Assembly: GCA_039621445.1 (NCBI GenBank)
Contig: CP154957.1
Location: forward strand, 6,906,966 to 6,970,965
Length of the DNA: 64,000 nucleotides
Reading direction: 5' to 3'
Source of the DNA: Euglena gracilis
Lineage: Eukaryota; Euglenida; Euglenophyceae; Euglenales
Shown: positions 36,701 through 48,700 of the stretch, in pieces
How positions within the stretch are numbered: position 1 is the first letter of the stretch
How the letters are laid out: each line of letters opens with the position of its first letter
Notes under the pieces: model-generated
Seen by the model: only the letters and a program-made list of their open reading frames with translations
Told to the model about the DNA's origin: nothing
Databases searched by the model: none
Position numbers and translations under genes: made by a program

Positions 36701-39700
36701 GGCCACCCTGCACGTTGGTGAGGGCCTCCACGGAGGGCGGGGACGTCAGCAGGTTGAGCAGCGCGCTGGCGGCCCCCGTCACGCCCAACTCCGCCCGCGT
36801 GGCGGTGTCCACGGCGAGGTGCGTGATGGCCCCTGCAGGGGGGATAGGAGGTCTTTTTTAAGACCCAGGGGAGGGGGGTCCGGACCCACCCACCCACCCC
36901 TGGGTCCCCGGGGGGGGGTTCAGGGGACCAGCCATTGGAGTGTCAGTTTTGGGGTCCAAAAAATTTCGGTGCTTAAAAAAGATGAAAACCCCGCCTCCGG
37001 CGCTCAGCCCACCCCCCACCCCCCCCCTGGGGGGACCCCCCCGGTCACAAAATGAACAAAAAAATATCTGCAGGTGTGGCGGGGAATCAACCAACCCCCC
37101 AAGCACGACGGGGGAAATCGGCAGATCGGACCCCCCCCCCCGGCCACCACAAGCCCCTTTCGTTGCCACAGGCCCCAGTACTGGCCCGCCTGTCATGATG
37201 GGCAGTTGGAAGGTTCCCCAGTTGGCAGCATCAGCAGTTTCCCGGGGTGAGGGACCCATCTGGCCAGGCCCATTTTGCTGGGAAATTTGTTTTGAAAAAA
37301 AAAAGGGGGTGAAATGGTCAAAAAATGATTTTTGAGGGTTTGCATTGGGGCTATCATGAGTTTTCATGGGTCATGGGCATATATATTTTTTTGAAAACAC
37401 TGGTTGGTGGTCATTGCCTTTTTTTGGGAATTTTTCATTCCTTTGGTTTCCGCAGCCCAGCTCAGGTACAGCCTGGGCCCCAGTTAGCCCCCTTGGCTGG
37501 GGGGGTTGGCTAGCCAAATATCTAGCTCTGCCCCAGCAAATCCCGGGGGTGGGGGTTTCTCCAGTAGTCAGAAGGTCCCCAATGCATCAGTGCAGTTTTG
37601 CCTGTAGGGTGTTTCCTTCGATTACCCCATGGGTTCCGGGTCAATTTGGAAAATACATTGTTGAACCCAAATTCTTCATCGTTTAATTATTTATCGTTAT
37701 AATTGTTTTCTGGTTGAAGTTCTTGTGGAGGGAGACAGATGCAAATTGCAACCACCAATGATTTCTTGGGACGCAATCCAGGTTTGAAGACAGAAAAATG
37801 GTTAGTTGCCGTCGAAGAAAGCGTGAGGTGGCACCACCGCTGGTCGGTGGAAGGCACAGATGGGTCAACTGGTTTGCAGCTTTTGTCAGGACTTTGACTT
37901 TGGCTTTGGGGACTTAGACATTTGCCTTAATCAGGGGCAGGGAGATATTCCGGTCGGCCGAAAATTTTATTCCGGTGTTTTATTCCGGTTTATTCCGGGT
38001 TATTCCGGTTTATTCCGGATTTTATTCCGGTTTATTCCGATCAATTTCTGTCTGAATGGACTTGGGATTTTTTCGAAGTACAATTGGGCCGAGGCGCTCA
38101 CCCGGGCTTCAGGAATATGGATGCATTCCTTGGTTGGTTCAAGTGTTCAAATGGTCACTTCGCACTTGGTGATGCAGGTCTGCACACCACAGCAGACCCC
38201 AGCCTTTTCAGGAAAAACAAGCCGATGAAAATTGGTGCTCGGGTATTTCTATTGAAGTGGGTCCCTGGCACCGTTGTCTGTTTTTTTTTCCCAAAAATTT
38301 CTTCCCAATCTTGCAAAAAAAGCTCTGTTCTGGAACACCGAAAATCAGTGTTGATATTGTCCTAATTTGTGTCCCTTTGGAAAGAACTGAGGGACAAACA
38401 TTCACGTAGTGCAGCCCCACAAGTATTCAACCAGCGGAGAAACAAGCAAAGTGAAGGTGTGCTCCTGATATCAAGTGCCGATTGTGCCACGCTTGCGCTC
38501 TTTTGTTGCCCTTGTGATTCTGAAACCTGAAAATATGTCAAACTTCACCTTCATTGTCTTTGTGTCTTGCAGAATTTTGAAGCCATTGGCTGGCACTTTT
38601 ATTCCGGTTATTCCGGTTTATTCGGTTTATTCCGGTTTTCGCTATTCCGGATTATTCCGGTTTATTCCGGACCGGAATATCTCCCTGCCCCTGCCTTAAT
38701 TCAATTGTTCCGTTATTCAAAGACCCAGGCCCGTAACTGGGGGGTTTCTTTTTTTTACATAAAAAGGTAGACACCTCAATCTTGTTTATTTGTTCCAAAG
38801 CTTATGGTCATAAAAAAGCCTGAAATTTTTTTAAAATTGGACAAAAAAACATTGAACATTGAACATTGAACACGAGCAAAAAAAATTATTGCAAAATTTT
38901 TATTCAGCCAACAAATAATGAAATCACAAATCTCCGTAGAAAAAAAAACAAGCCAACTCTAAGAAAGAATGCTTTCTGGCATCGCTTTATCCACCCAAAA
39001 CTCAAAAAAACGTTTTCGTTTTTCATTTCACCCATTCGATGCCCAGATGGCCCTTAGACCGCACCACCAGGGGGAGGGGGTCCAGAGGACCCTCTCCACC
39101 ACCCCCCAGGGGTCCAACCGTTGAAAACCTCTGGGCCAGGTGCACACGTACCCCGAGATCAGACCTCCCAAATAGCCGAAAACAAACCTTTTCGAATTCA
39201 ATAGTTTTACTTTAGCCAAAAAAAACGAATGTGTAACTTGTCATATTATTTATTTTTTTATACATGCAGTATTTGCAATATTGTTTTGTTTCTTTGTTCC
39301 GCTCTTCATTTTTATTTCATAAAATATATGTGTATTTGTGTTTTCATTTATTCTTTGCAATTTTTATACCATTTCATTTCCCCTTTTTTGTGATGTTCAA
39401 ATGGCAATGTGCAGTGCCAGGACCACTCACTTTAAGAAACAACACAAAGAAGGAGGGGCTTTGTCAAAAGACAAAGGAGCTGATTCAAATGCCGCTTCCC
39501 AGCCCGAAAAGCAATTCCGCCAAACAATCTCCGTGCGGGCATCCGAAGCAGCTCCTGGCATCCCAGACTGCCAGCTCTCAGTCAAAATTAATAACGTCTC
39601 TCCTCCATCTCGCAATGAAGCACTGAAACGCAAGGACATCGAGGCTGTGAGTGTTCGGGAATTGAGAGGCTGCGGCAAGGGTAGGGGGGCACACCGGCAG

Positions 39701-42700
39701 CGTACGTCTGGATCGCCGGGGCATCGCCGCCAATCCACAGCTCGCGGACGATGATGTTGACCCCTCGGCCAGAGCCCCCGGACCTTGCACGTGCCCTCTT
39801 AAACGTACCCCGTTTCCGCACCCTCTTTGTTCAAAGCAGGCCATGGTACCAGAGCCTCTTCAGAAAAGACAGCTTCATTTCATGAAACTGCGCGCTTTCA
39901 TGTGGCAGTGTGACACTTGGTGAATTTGATTCACAAAATTCTCGAGGATTCTGGTGGTACAGTTCAGGGCATGGTCCAATTTGCATGAAATTTCCAAAAG
40001 GTGACGAGACTTTGGCGACGTGAGGTGCCCTGCGCGCCAAGCTGGCATACCTGCTGGCGGGCTTTCTTGTCAGCGAGCAATTTGTGAAGGGTCGCCATCA
40101 GGTGGGCCTTGGTGCTGCTCGGTGTGTCGCAGAAGTCGAGGTTGTCGAGCAACGCCGGCAGCGGGCCACGTCGAGAAACAACACAAGCGGCAAACCTTGC
40201 CCGCAAGGACCAAGCAGCAACGAGAATGAACCGAACGGCTTTGTCCCTTTTTGCCCCCCCAAAAAGCAACGGACCTGGAGAACGAAGATCAACAGCGGGG
40301 GGGGGCATCCGCATATCTCCCGTCCACCCAAAAACCAGAAAAGCACTGCAAATTAATCTTAATGTCATTTCAAGGACGAGGTGATGGCTCAGCTTCGAAC
40401 AATTCCTCGAACAATAACATTCAGTTGGACCCTCTGACGAATATGCCTACCCATGTTTTCCACGGAGCCTCCATTGCCACCTTTGGTTTTCAAAAACAAA
40501 ATGCTCAACAAATGCCTGAGGGAAGATTCCATTCTGTTCCAAGCGCTGCGAGGGTTTTGGGCAGAGGGGAAGCAGAGGGTCCTTTGAGCGGGAAGAAAAG
40601 ACAGACACCCGAAGACTTGTTGCCAAAGTGGGGCGACAAAGAAGGCCAACAGTCACCCCAGCAGCCTCCCCGCAGTCCCCGCAAACCATCGTTCCACCTC
40701 CCCATGCACTTCACACTCCCAGGGCTGTAGAGGAAGGCCTGGGGGAGGGGTCAGACTCCCCCCCATATGACCTGCTGAAGGAAAATTTCGTTTGCGGCAG
40801 TCATACGGCATCGGAAAGGAGTTTTTGAGCTGAATTTGTCGCCCCAGGGGTTGGACCCTCATGCCCACCACCCAAAACCCCCCAAGGATAAGACCAGGAA
40901 TGTAACGTAGCACGCCCCCCAAATAAGACCCCTGCTGATTTTCAGCAAAAATCCAAGAACTGGACCCCCAAAGAATAGCACCCAGGGGTTGGGGGATTGA
41001 TGTTGAGGCCTTCGAAAACATTGGAGAAAAATTGCGGAAGTGTTGTGGCAATTGCACATAGTACACTTCTGCTGGAGGGGAGGGGACTGAGCAAATTTTC
41101 ACAAATTTGGCCTTTTTGCAATGTAGATGAAAGTTTTGAGTGGGTATTCACATTTTTTTCAACAAAAAGGTCCAAAGGCATGATTTTTATAATTTTGGGA
41201 AGATGCTGATTCTGTAAATATGGATTTTCTTGAGTGAAAATTCCAAAAGCAGCTAAAAATTTGCTGAAAACTTTGGTGTCATGAAAAAAATCTGGTCAGG
41301 ATGCAGATCCCTTTTGTTCCCTGGGTTCCCTTGTGAAACGTTCAAGAAATGGCCCAAACTAATTTTTCAATTTTAGGTTCATACGGAAAAATTGCGGAAA
41401 GGGAAAAAACTGCGGAAAATTGCAGAAAATTGTGTATGTCAATCCCCCCCCTGTGACATTTTTCAGGAAATCCAACAAATAGACCCCCCTACAGATGTGA
41501 AAATGCCATAAAGTGAGTGGTTTTTTGGTTTTTTTGGATTTTTGCCCATTTTGCACGTGTTAAGATTGCATTGGCTTTTTTGCATTTTTTTAGACAAGTT
41601 TTGCTCCTTCCAAAAATTGATTTTTGGACCTATTTTTAGATCCTCCTGCAGGAAGGCTTTGTTCAGCCATTTTTCAGCAAAAATCCAAAAAGAGGACCCA
41701 GACCCGGGCTTCCCATTCAGCCGTGACACTCCGCGAGGGGAACGCCGGCCATGGCATTGGCAGCCACACACACACGGCGCGGCCCGGCCGGGATCGCCCC
41801 CGCGTCCAGCATCGGCCCCTGGCTGGGCTCGTCGCCCGCCACGTTGCTGAGGATGATCGCGATGCTCTCGAGCGCCAGCTCCGAGATGGCGCGCTGCGCC
41901 AACAGCCGGCGGCAGGGCGAGGCAGGTCGACCCTCCACCGGCCCACTGGGCCACCAGGGGGCAGAGTCCTTAAAAAGCCCACCCACCAACCCACCCACCC
42001 ACCCCCCTGGGCAGGGCGGTCCTTAAAGAAATAAAAAAAAAAACTCTGCTGTACCAGCACACTCAGTGAAAAATATACAGGAAAATGGGCAAAGAAATTT
42101 GGGCATTTTTCAGCGAGAACAGGTCGCCATCAGGGGGAAAAAAATTGATTCTTGGCACCCTTGGACCATCGCCCATCCACCCAAATCATTAAAAACTGTG
42201 TTTTTCGACTGTTTTCTTTTTGCCCCTGTTCAAGTCCCAGTCTGGCCCTTAGCCGGCCCTTTGGCCGAAAGGGGGGCGGTCCTTAAGGAAATAAAAAAAC
42301 TTTCCTGTCCCTTAAGGACCGCCCTGCCCCGGGGGGGGGCGGGGGGGGGGGGGCTCGGCCAGGACCCCCCCAGATCACGAAACTTAAAAAAAAATGTCTG
42401 CTGAGGGGTATACCTCCCCACCAGCTGAGCTTGTCCAACCCCAGGAGGGACAAATCGGTCCTCAAACAAAAAAAAATCCTGTTCCAGCACATTCAATGAG
42501 AAATCCACAAGGAAAACCAGCCAAAATTGCCACATTTGGGCAAAACTTGGGTTGACTTTGGGGGGAAAGGTGATTTCTGGCGTCCTCATACCGTCGCCCA
42601 TTCACCCAATGCATCAAAAAAATGTGGTTTTCAACGTTTTAATTTGACCCCATTCGACCCCTGGATCGGCCCTTGGCCGTCCTTACAGGGCGGTCCTTAA

Positions 42701-45700
42701 TGAAAAAAAATTTTGTCCGGTTTGCAGCTCCGACCACCCCCGTAGGGTTTCCTTGGTTCCAGTCTGGCCCTGGGTGGAGCAGGGCCGGGATGCCGTCCTG
42801 CGCCGCGAGCTGTTGCCTGCGGCGGGACCGGCCCAAACCCACATCCGCGCTGGCATTCTCGGGTCAGAAGCGTCCAGGCATTCAAATGGTTCTCGGGTGG
42901 TGGGCGCTGTTCAACGAAGAGGTACGGCGCGGACAAACCGATGGTGCACAAACGAAGGGAAACCAGCCAATGGATATTAAGCCCTTGTAATAAGACGCCT
43001 CCTTCTAAAAGACACCTTTCAGGGATTTTAAAACCGAACGGAAGCCAGGGATTCCCACAAACTTGTGCTGACGACCCTTCATTCTGATTTGAAATTATTT
43101 GTGCTGCCAAAAATTGTTCGGGTTTTCACTTTCCTTTCAAAAAAAAACAGCAAGGCCCATTTACATACAATACAATACAATGCAATGCAATACAATTTTG
43201 TCGAACTTTGTGGTATTTTGTGGCATGATTCTGGGGCAGAATACTGGGGGGGGGACATCATTTTCTGAAGGATGGTGCGTATGCCTGGATCAAGCTCAAT
43301 CGTCTTGGCACTGTTTGCCACCTTGGACCGTTTTTGGCTTTCTTTGTTTGGCTCACTCATCACCAAAGTTGGGACACTTCTGTCCATTTTGTGCATTTCT
43401 GACCGACTGCAAATCATTTCTGCCATTGCTGAGTCATTATCACAAAATGGCCAATGGTGTTGGCCATTTCGGCCATTTTGGGCCAATTTTGGATACACGT
43501 TATATGTTTTACCTTGTGCCCCATTCCTGGTGGTCAGATGGGGGTGCGGTCTTTAGGTGGGAAAAAAAAACTTCCCTGTCCCCAAAGGACCCCTCGGGTA
43601 CGGTTCTCTCCAGCTTAAGAAATCCTCTCAATGGCTCACAAACGCACACCGGACAGCGGCCCACATGGACAAGTTCTGCAGAGCCCCTGCGGCGCCCTCC
43701 CGGATCCCCATGTCCACGGCGGGGTCGGTGACGAGGCGGAGGAGTGGCCCGCAAGCCACCATGAAGGAATCGTCCGTCCCTGCAACGGGGGAGGGTACCC
43801 AAGCTCCAAGGCGCAAAAAAACTGGAAAATGCTAAATAAAAAGTTCAACAGCACAACACAGACATATCTGCGATTGTCTGGCTGTACAAGAGCTCACGTT
43901 GGCTCAAATACCTTGTCCCTTCCAGTACATACAGATGGATGAGATGAACAGATCTATGATGGCAGCAAGTTTCTAAAACCCCCCAAATATAAAGCCCCCC
44001 CAGGGAGGTTGGTTTGCCGCCCAAATAAAAAGCCCCCCCCCCCCCTGATGTGGAACCAGACAATGGTGCATTTCAGTAAAAAGGAGAAAAGTTTTGGGTG
44101 GATAGAACAAGTTTTTTTTCTTTTTTCACCAGACATGCTCCGTTTTGGATAAGAATTGCACATTTTGGGGGGAAATACGGGGTACACAACGAAAATTTGG
44201 CAGAAATTGGTATTTAGCCACAATTGAAGGTTGCCAAAGGTCATATAGGCCACCCGAAAAAGTTTGATACCCCAAAGATAAAGCCCCCCTCCCTGATATA
44301 AGCCCCATGAGGGTCTTGAAATCCCGTCTAAAAATAAAGCCAGGGGTGCTTTATGTTTGGGGCGGGGTCCCATTGCAAAGAAATAATAAACCAAAACCCC
44401 TCCCACTTTTAAACCACCCCGGAAGGGGGATGTTAAAAGTGGAGGGAAGTCAAAGTCAAGGAGTTATTGACGAAAACTTGACCCCAAAATGACCCAAAAT
44501 ACTGCCGAAATTACGTAAGCTTGACAAAGTTCGTCGGGAATGGCGTTTTCCATACCGCATAAAAATTGCAAAAAATCCGATGCTGGAACTGCACATGCCG
44601 TTTTGTTTTCCTTCACCGGGGGGGGGGGTTATAAGTCGTCCTTTAGTTGGTCCGCCCGTGGGGGGGGGGGGAAAAAGGGAAATTGAAATGGCCGGGAGTG
44701 GGGGACGCACCGACCCTCTGCTGGAAGGTCTGTTAAGGCAGAAAGCTCTACCGTGGTGCAGGGTGGTCCTTAAGGAAATTAAAAAAAAACTCTGCTGTCC
44801 CAGCACACTCAATGAAAATTAAAGGCAAATGGACAAGGATATTTGGCATTTTGGGCAAGAACAGATCGACCTCGTGAAAAAAATTGATTCCTGGCATCCT
44901 TAGACTGTTGCCTATCCACCCAAATCACCAAAAAAATGTGGTTTGTCGACTCATTAATTTCTGACCCGTTCAAGTCGCAGTCTTTGTCGGCCCTTTAGTC
45001 GAAAGGGGGGGGCAGGATTAAAGGGAAAAAAACATTCCCGTCCCTTAAGGACCGCCCTGCCGTGGTGTGTGTCGTCGCAAGGAGCAGCAGCACACCTGGC
45101 AGGGCGCTGAAGGACAACGTCCGCAGAGCGGGGACGGCCTCGGCCAGGATCTCCGGCGCGTCCCGCCGGAGGAGGTCCGCCAGGGCCAACACCCCGCCCT
45201 CGGCCGGGGGAAGGGGGGGCGCTGGGGCCGGGCAAGGGGGGAGACACGGGTTGGGGGTGTAGGATCTCGAAATGAGCGAAGCAGCGATCCAATGTGTGCA
45301 AATATCCATGTGTAATACGTTTAATACATAATATGTATAATGTACGTAAACTGTACATATTACGGTATATTATATATAATATTACATATTGTATTATATA
45401 TTATTATCACATCATAATATATGTTATTATTATATGTTATTATAATTATTATTTAGTTGGATGATTATGTGTACCACAATATTCCCACGGAACATCCAGC
45501 CCCACCTTGCCACAATGACCTGCTTCGCCTCCTCGCTCACGAACGCGACGGCCCGCAGCGTTCGGGCGCCCGCGCTCTGCAGCTCCCGCAGCGCCGCCGG
45601 CTCGGAGGGCTGGCCCGACCGCAGCAGCCGGACGAGGTGGACCACGGCCTCGGCCTTGGCGATCCGCGCCTGGAGCCTGCGGCAGAGGGGCGGCTGTGCA

Positions 45701-48700
45701 CGTCGGCGACGACCACGGGGCAAGGCATCAATGCAGCATATGGGTAGGCCCAATTCTTCACAAACCGCAACCCTGGGAAAAACACGAACACGGGAAGGAT
45801 CCACACGAGGCTTCCTGCAAAGAAGCCAAATGTGGCTGGGACTGCAAATGGTGTAATGAGCAGAGGTTGACAAAATAAACGCCATCCAATGAAAAATCTG
45901 CTTGGGCCAACATGAAGAATTTTTCCTGGCACGATCGCAACAGAGGTTTGAGGATGAAAACAAGCAGTACAATTCTCTGAAAGTCAAACCATAAAAACCA
46001 TACCTTATGTTGTCAACTTCGGCCTTGGGCAACGTGGAAGGTTTTTATTGCTCAGCTGACTGTGAAAACGATGATTTTTTTGATTGTACGGAGAAAAAAA
46101 TACACAACATATTATCCAAAGCAAACATCTGACAGCAGGGCGATCAAAAGCAAATATATATACATATATATACAGAGAAAATATGTGTGTGCAGCAAGAT
46201 TTTACTTGCCCCCCCCGAGAAAAATCTCCAGGGGGGGTAGCAGCACCGAGTCCAACCGTCCCCGTCTCGGTCCGAGGTCGGATTTGGGGAGATTTCGCAC
46301 TTAATTTGAGGAATAGGGTTAGGGTTAGGATCGGTGTGCCGAAAATTGGCACTTTTCAAGGACAAAATTGGGCAAGAAGTTGGGTGGCCGTTTGGGAAGA
46401 TTTTTGGGTCACATTTCCGTCGTAATTTTACCAAAATTCGATCCAAATTCTGCCTAACTCGGTTGGAAATACGGCCTAACTTCTCCCTAATTACCAAAAC
46501 GGTGGAGCCCTCCGGGAATCCGGTCAGAACCCTAACCCGATCCCAACCCAATGACCCCGACTTTCCCCCGGGTCGGACGCGGGTGCTGCAACCCCCCCCC
46601 CTTGGAGATTTTACTCGGCACCCCCGGGGGGAGCAAATAAAATCTTGCTGCCATATCTATAATCTGTCAAAGCGGACTTTTGTGTTTTTTAAAATTAGAC
46701 TTGAACCAGGTTTAATTGAAAGGCCACCCCTGCTGTGCCACTGTTGACATGTCCTTGGCCCACAACGCAGGCACACGTTTTGCTTGGGGAGTTGGCCAGG
46801 TTTTGCAAAGCGAAGGTGGCGGCCAGTCTCTGCTCTGGAGTGGTCGCTGCGTCTCTCTCAGGCTTCACCCCATCACTCCAGGATCACGTTTGCCATATTC
46901 AGGTGATTACCAGGTATTCACACATGAAACAACAAAACAAGCACAAGATACCAAACCCAAAAAAAATATTTTGGTGTGCAATGCACTGCTCCAATCAGCC
47001 AGGGAGGGGGTGGGCCGTCCTGAACGGGGATCCCTGAAACCCAATGACTTTCCACAAGGACGGGAGTCGGTCACCCCAACAAAGGCCCCTTTCTGCTTTT
47101 CCGGGAATGGAGTCTGAGGCAAAATCAACCGCTGTTCTCAAGAATGTTGGCGATCCTCCATTATTTGTTATTCAGCTCCATCTCCTCAGAGATCTCACCA
47201 GAGGTGCGGGCGGATTGGGGTGGGAAACAGAGGCACGACGAACTTTGTACCACAGATCTGTGGGTCTGGACCTCGTATCTCATATGTTTGAACCTGTGGA
47301 CATTTTGGTGATTCTGATTTTGGTCAGGGATTCGAATCGAAGACCCTTGATTTTTTTTCATGATCATTTGTGGTTGTTCTATTAATTGTGCTTCTAAAAA
47401 AAATTCCTTTTTTTTCATTTCCCTTGCGCAAAACAGCAGTAGAAGCTTATACCACAATCTTGACATATTCTGTGGTATTCAGGGGTCCTTAAGCAAATTA
47501 AAAAAAAACTCTGCTGTCCCAGCACACTCAATAAAAATATACCGGAAAATGGGCAAAGAAATTTCGCATTCTTCGGTGAGAACAGGTCGACATCAGGAAA
47601 AAAAACTGATTCTTGGCATCCTTGGACCATTCCCCATCCACCCAAATCATCAAAAAATGTGTTTTTTGGACTTATTAATTTTGGACCCCGTTCAAGTCCC
47701 AGTCTGGCCCTTGGACGGCCCTTGGCCGAAAGGGGGGTGGTCCTTAAGAAGAAAAAAAAAAACTTTCCTGTCCCTTAAGGACCGGTGGTATCTTGCAGGA
47801 TTTTGTGGAATCCTGGTGGAATTCCTGGTGGAATTTTGCAGAATTCTGGAAGTTCTCTTCCAGTTTTGTCCATTTTGGCAAGTTGTCATACAACCATTGG
47901 GCAATTATGGGCCATGTTCAGCCATAGGCCAAGTTTGGAATGCAGGATGTCTTTGAATTTTGCTTCTGCAATGACGAAATCGCAGTTCATCCGTGATCTT
48001 TCGCCAGCATCCAGGCCAGTGCAACATGACAGCTTGTCCAACACCGACTACCCGTTTTCCAATTTCGTGAGACTTTTTCACCAGCCAATAAAGCAGGTGA
48101 CAATTTTATATATACAATGATGATATATGGGATAATGACGATGAATGGTGATGGACAGAGGGGAGAGCAGAGAGGAATGCATGGCAGGGAGGGTGGCAGA
48201 GAACGAAGGGCGAAGAGGAATAATCATCACCTCTTGTCCGTGTTTGTTTTCACTTTCGAGGGAAATTAAGCTTGATAGAACATTTGTTGTTCGCTCATCC
48301 GTGATTCTGGGAAATTTCCAAATCGGGGGTGGTTTATGATTATCGTTGGATATTTGTGGCATGAATTTGTGGGAAACCATGACTTGCCCCCAGCAAAACC
48401 TGCCCACTTGGTCAGTGGTTATCTGGTTCGATTTGGTTTGGTTTCCACAGCCAGTCGCATCCCGGCCGGGAGAGGCCTGGCCCCCCAGCAGGTGGCTGAG
48501 GAAGCCGATGCAGTCGTGCTCCTCCAGGACGGGGTGGCTGCTGGAGTCCGACGCCACGTTCGAGAGCAGGAGGACAGCGGCGTACCTGCAGGAGGGCCGG
48601 GATTCTCGTGGTGAGCCCGGGAGGAGGGCAGACTGGCAGTCAGTGCGCCGCAGCGTCGGTGCCACGGCGCAAAAAAAAAAATCCGCGGTGGTCGCGGCAC

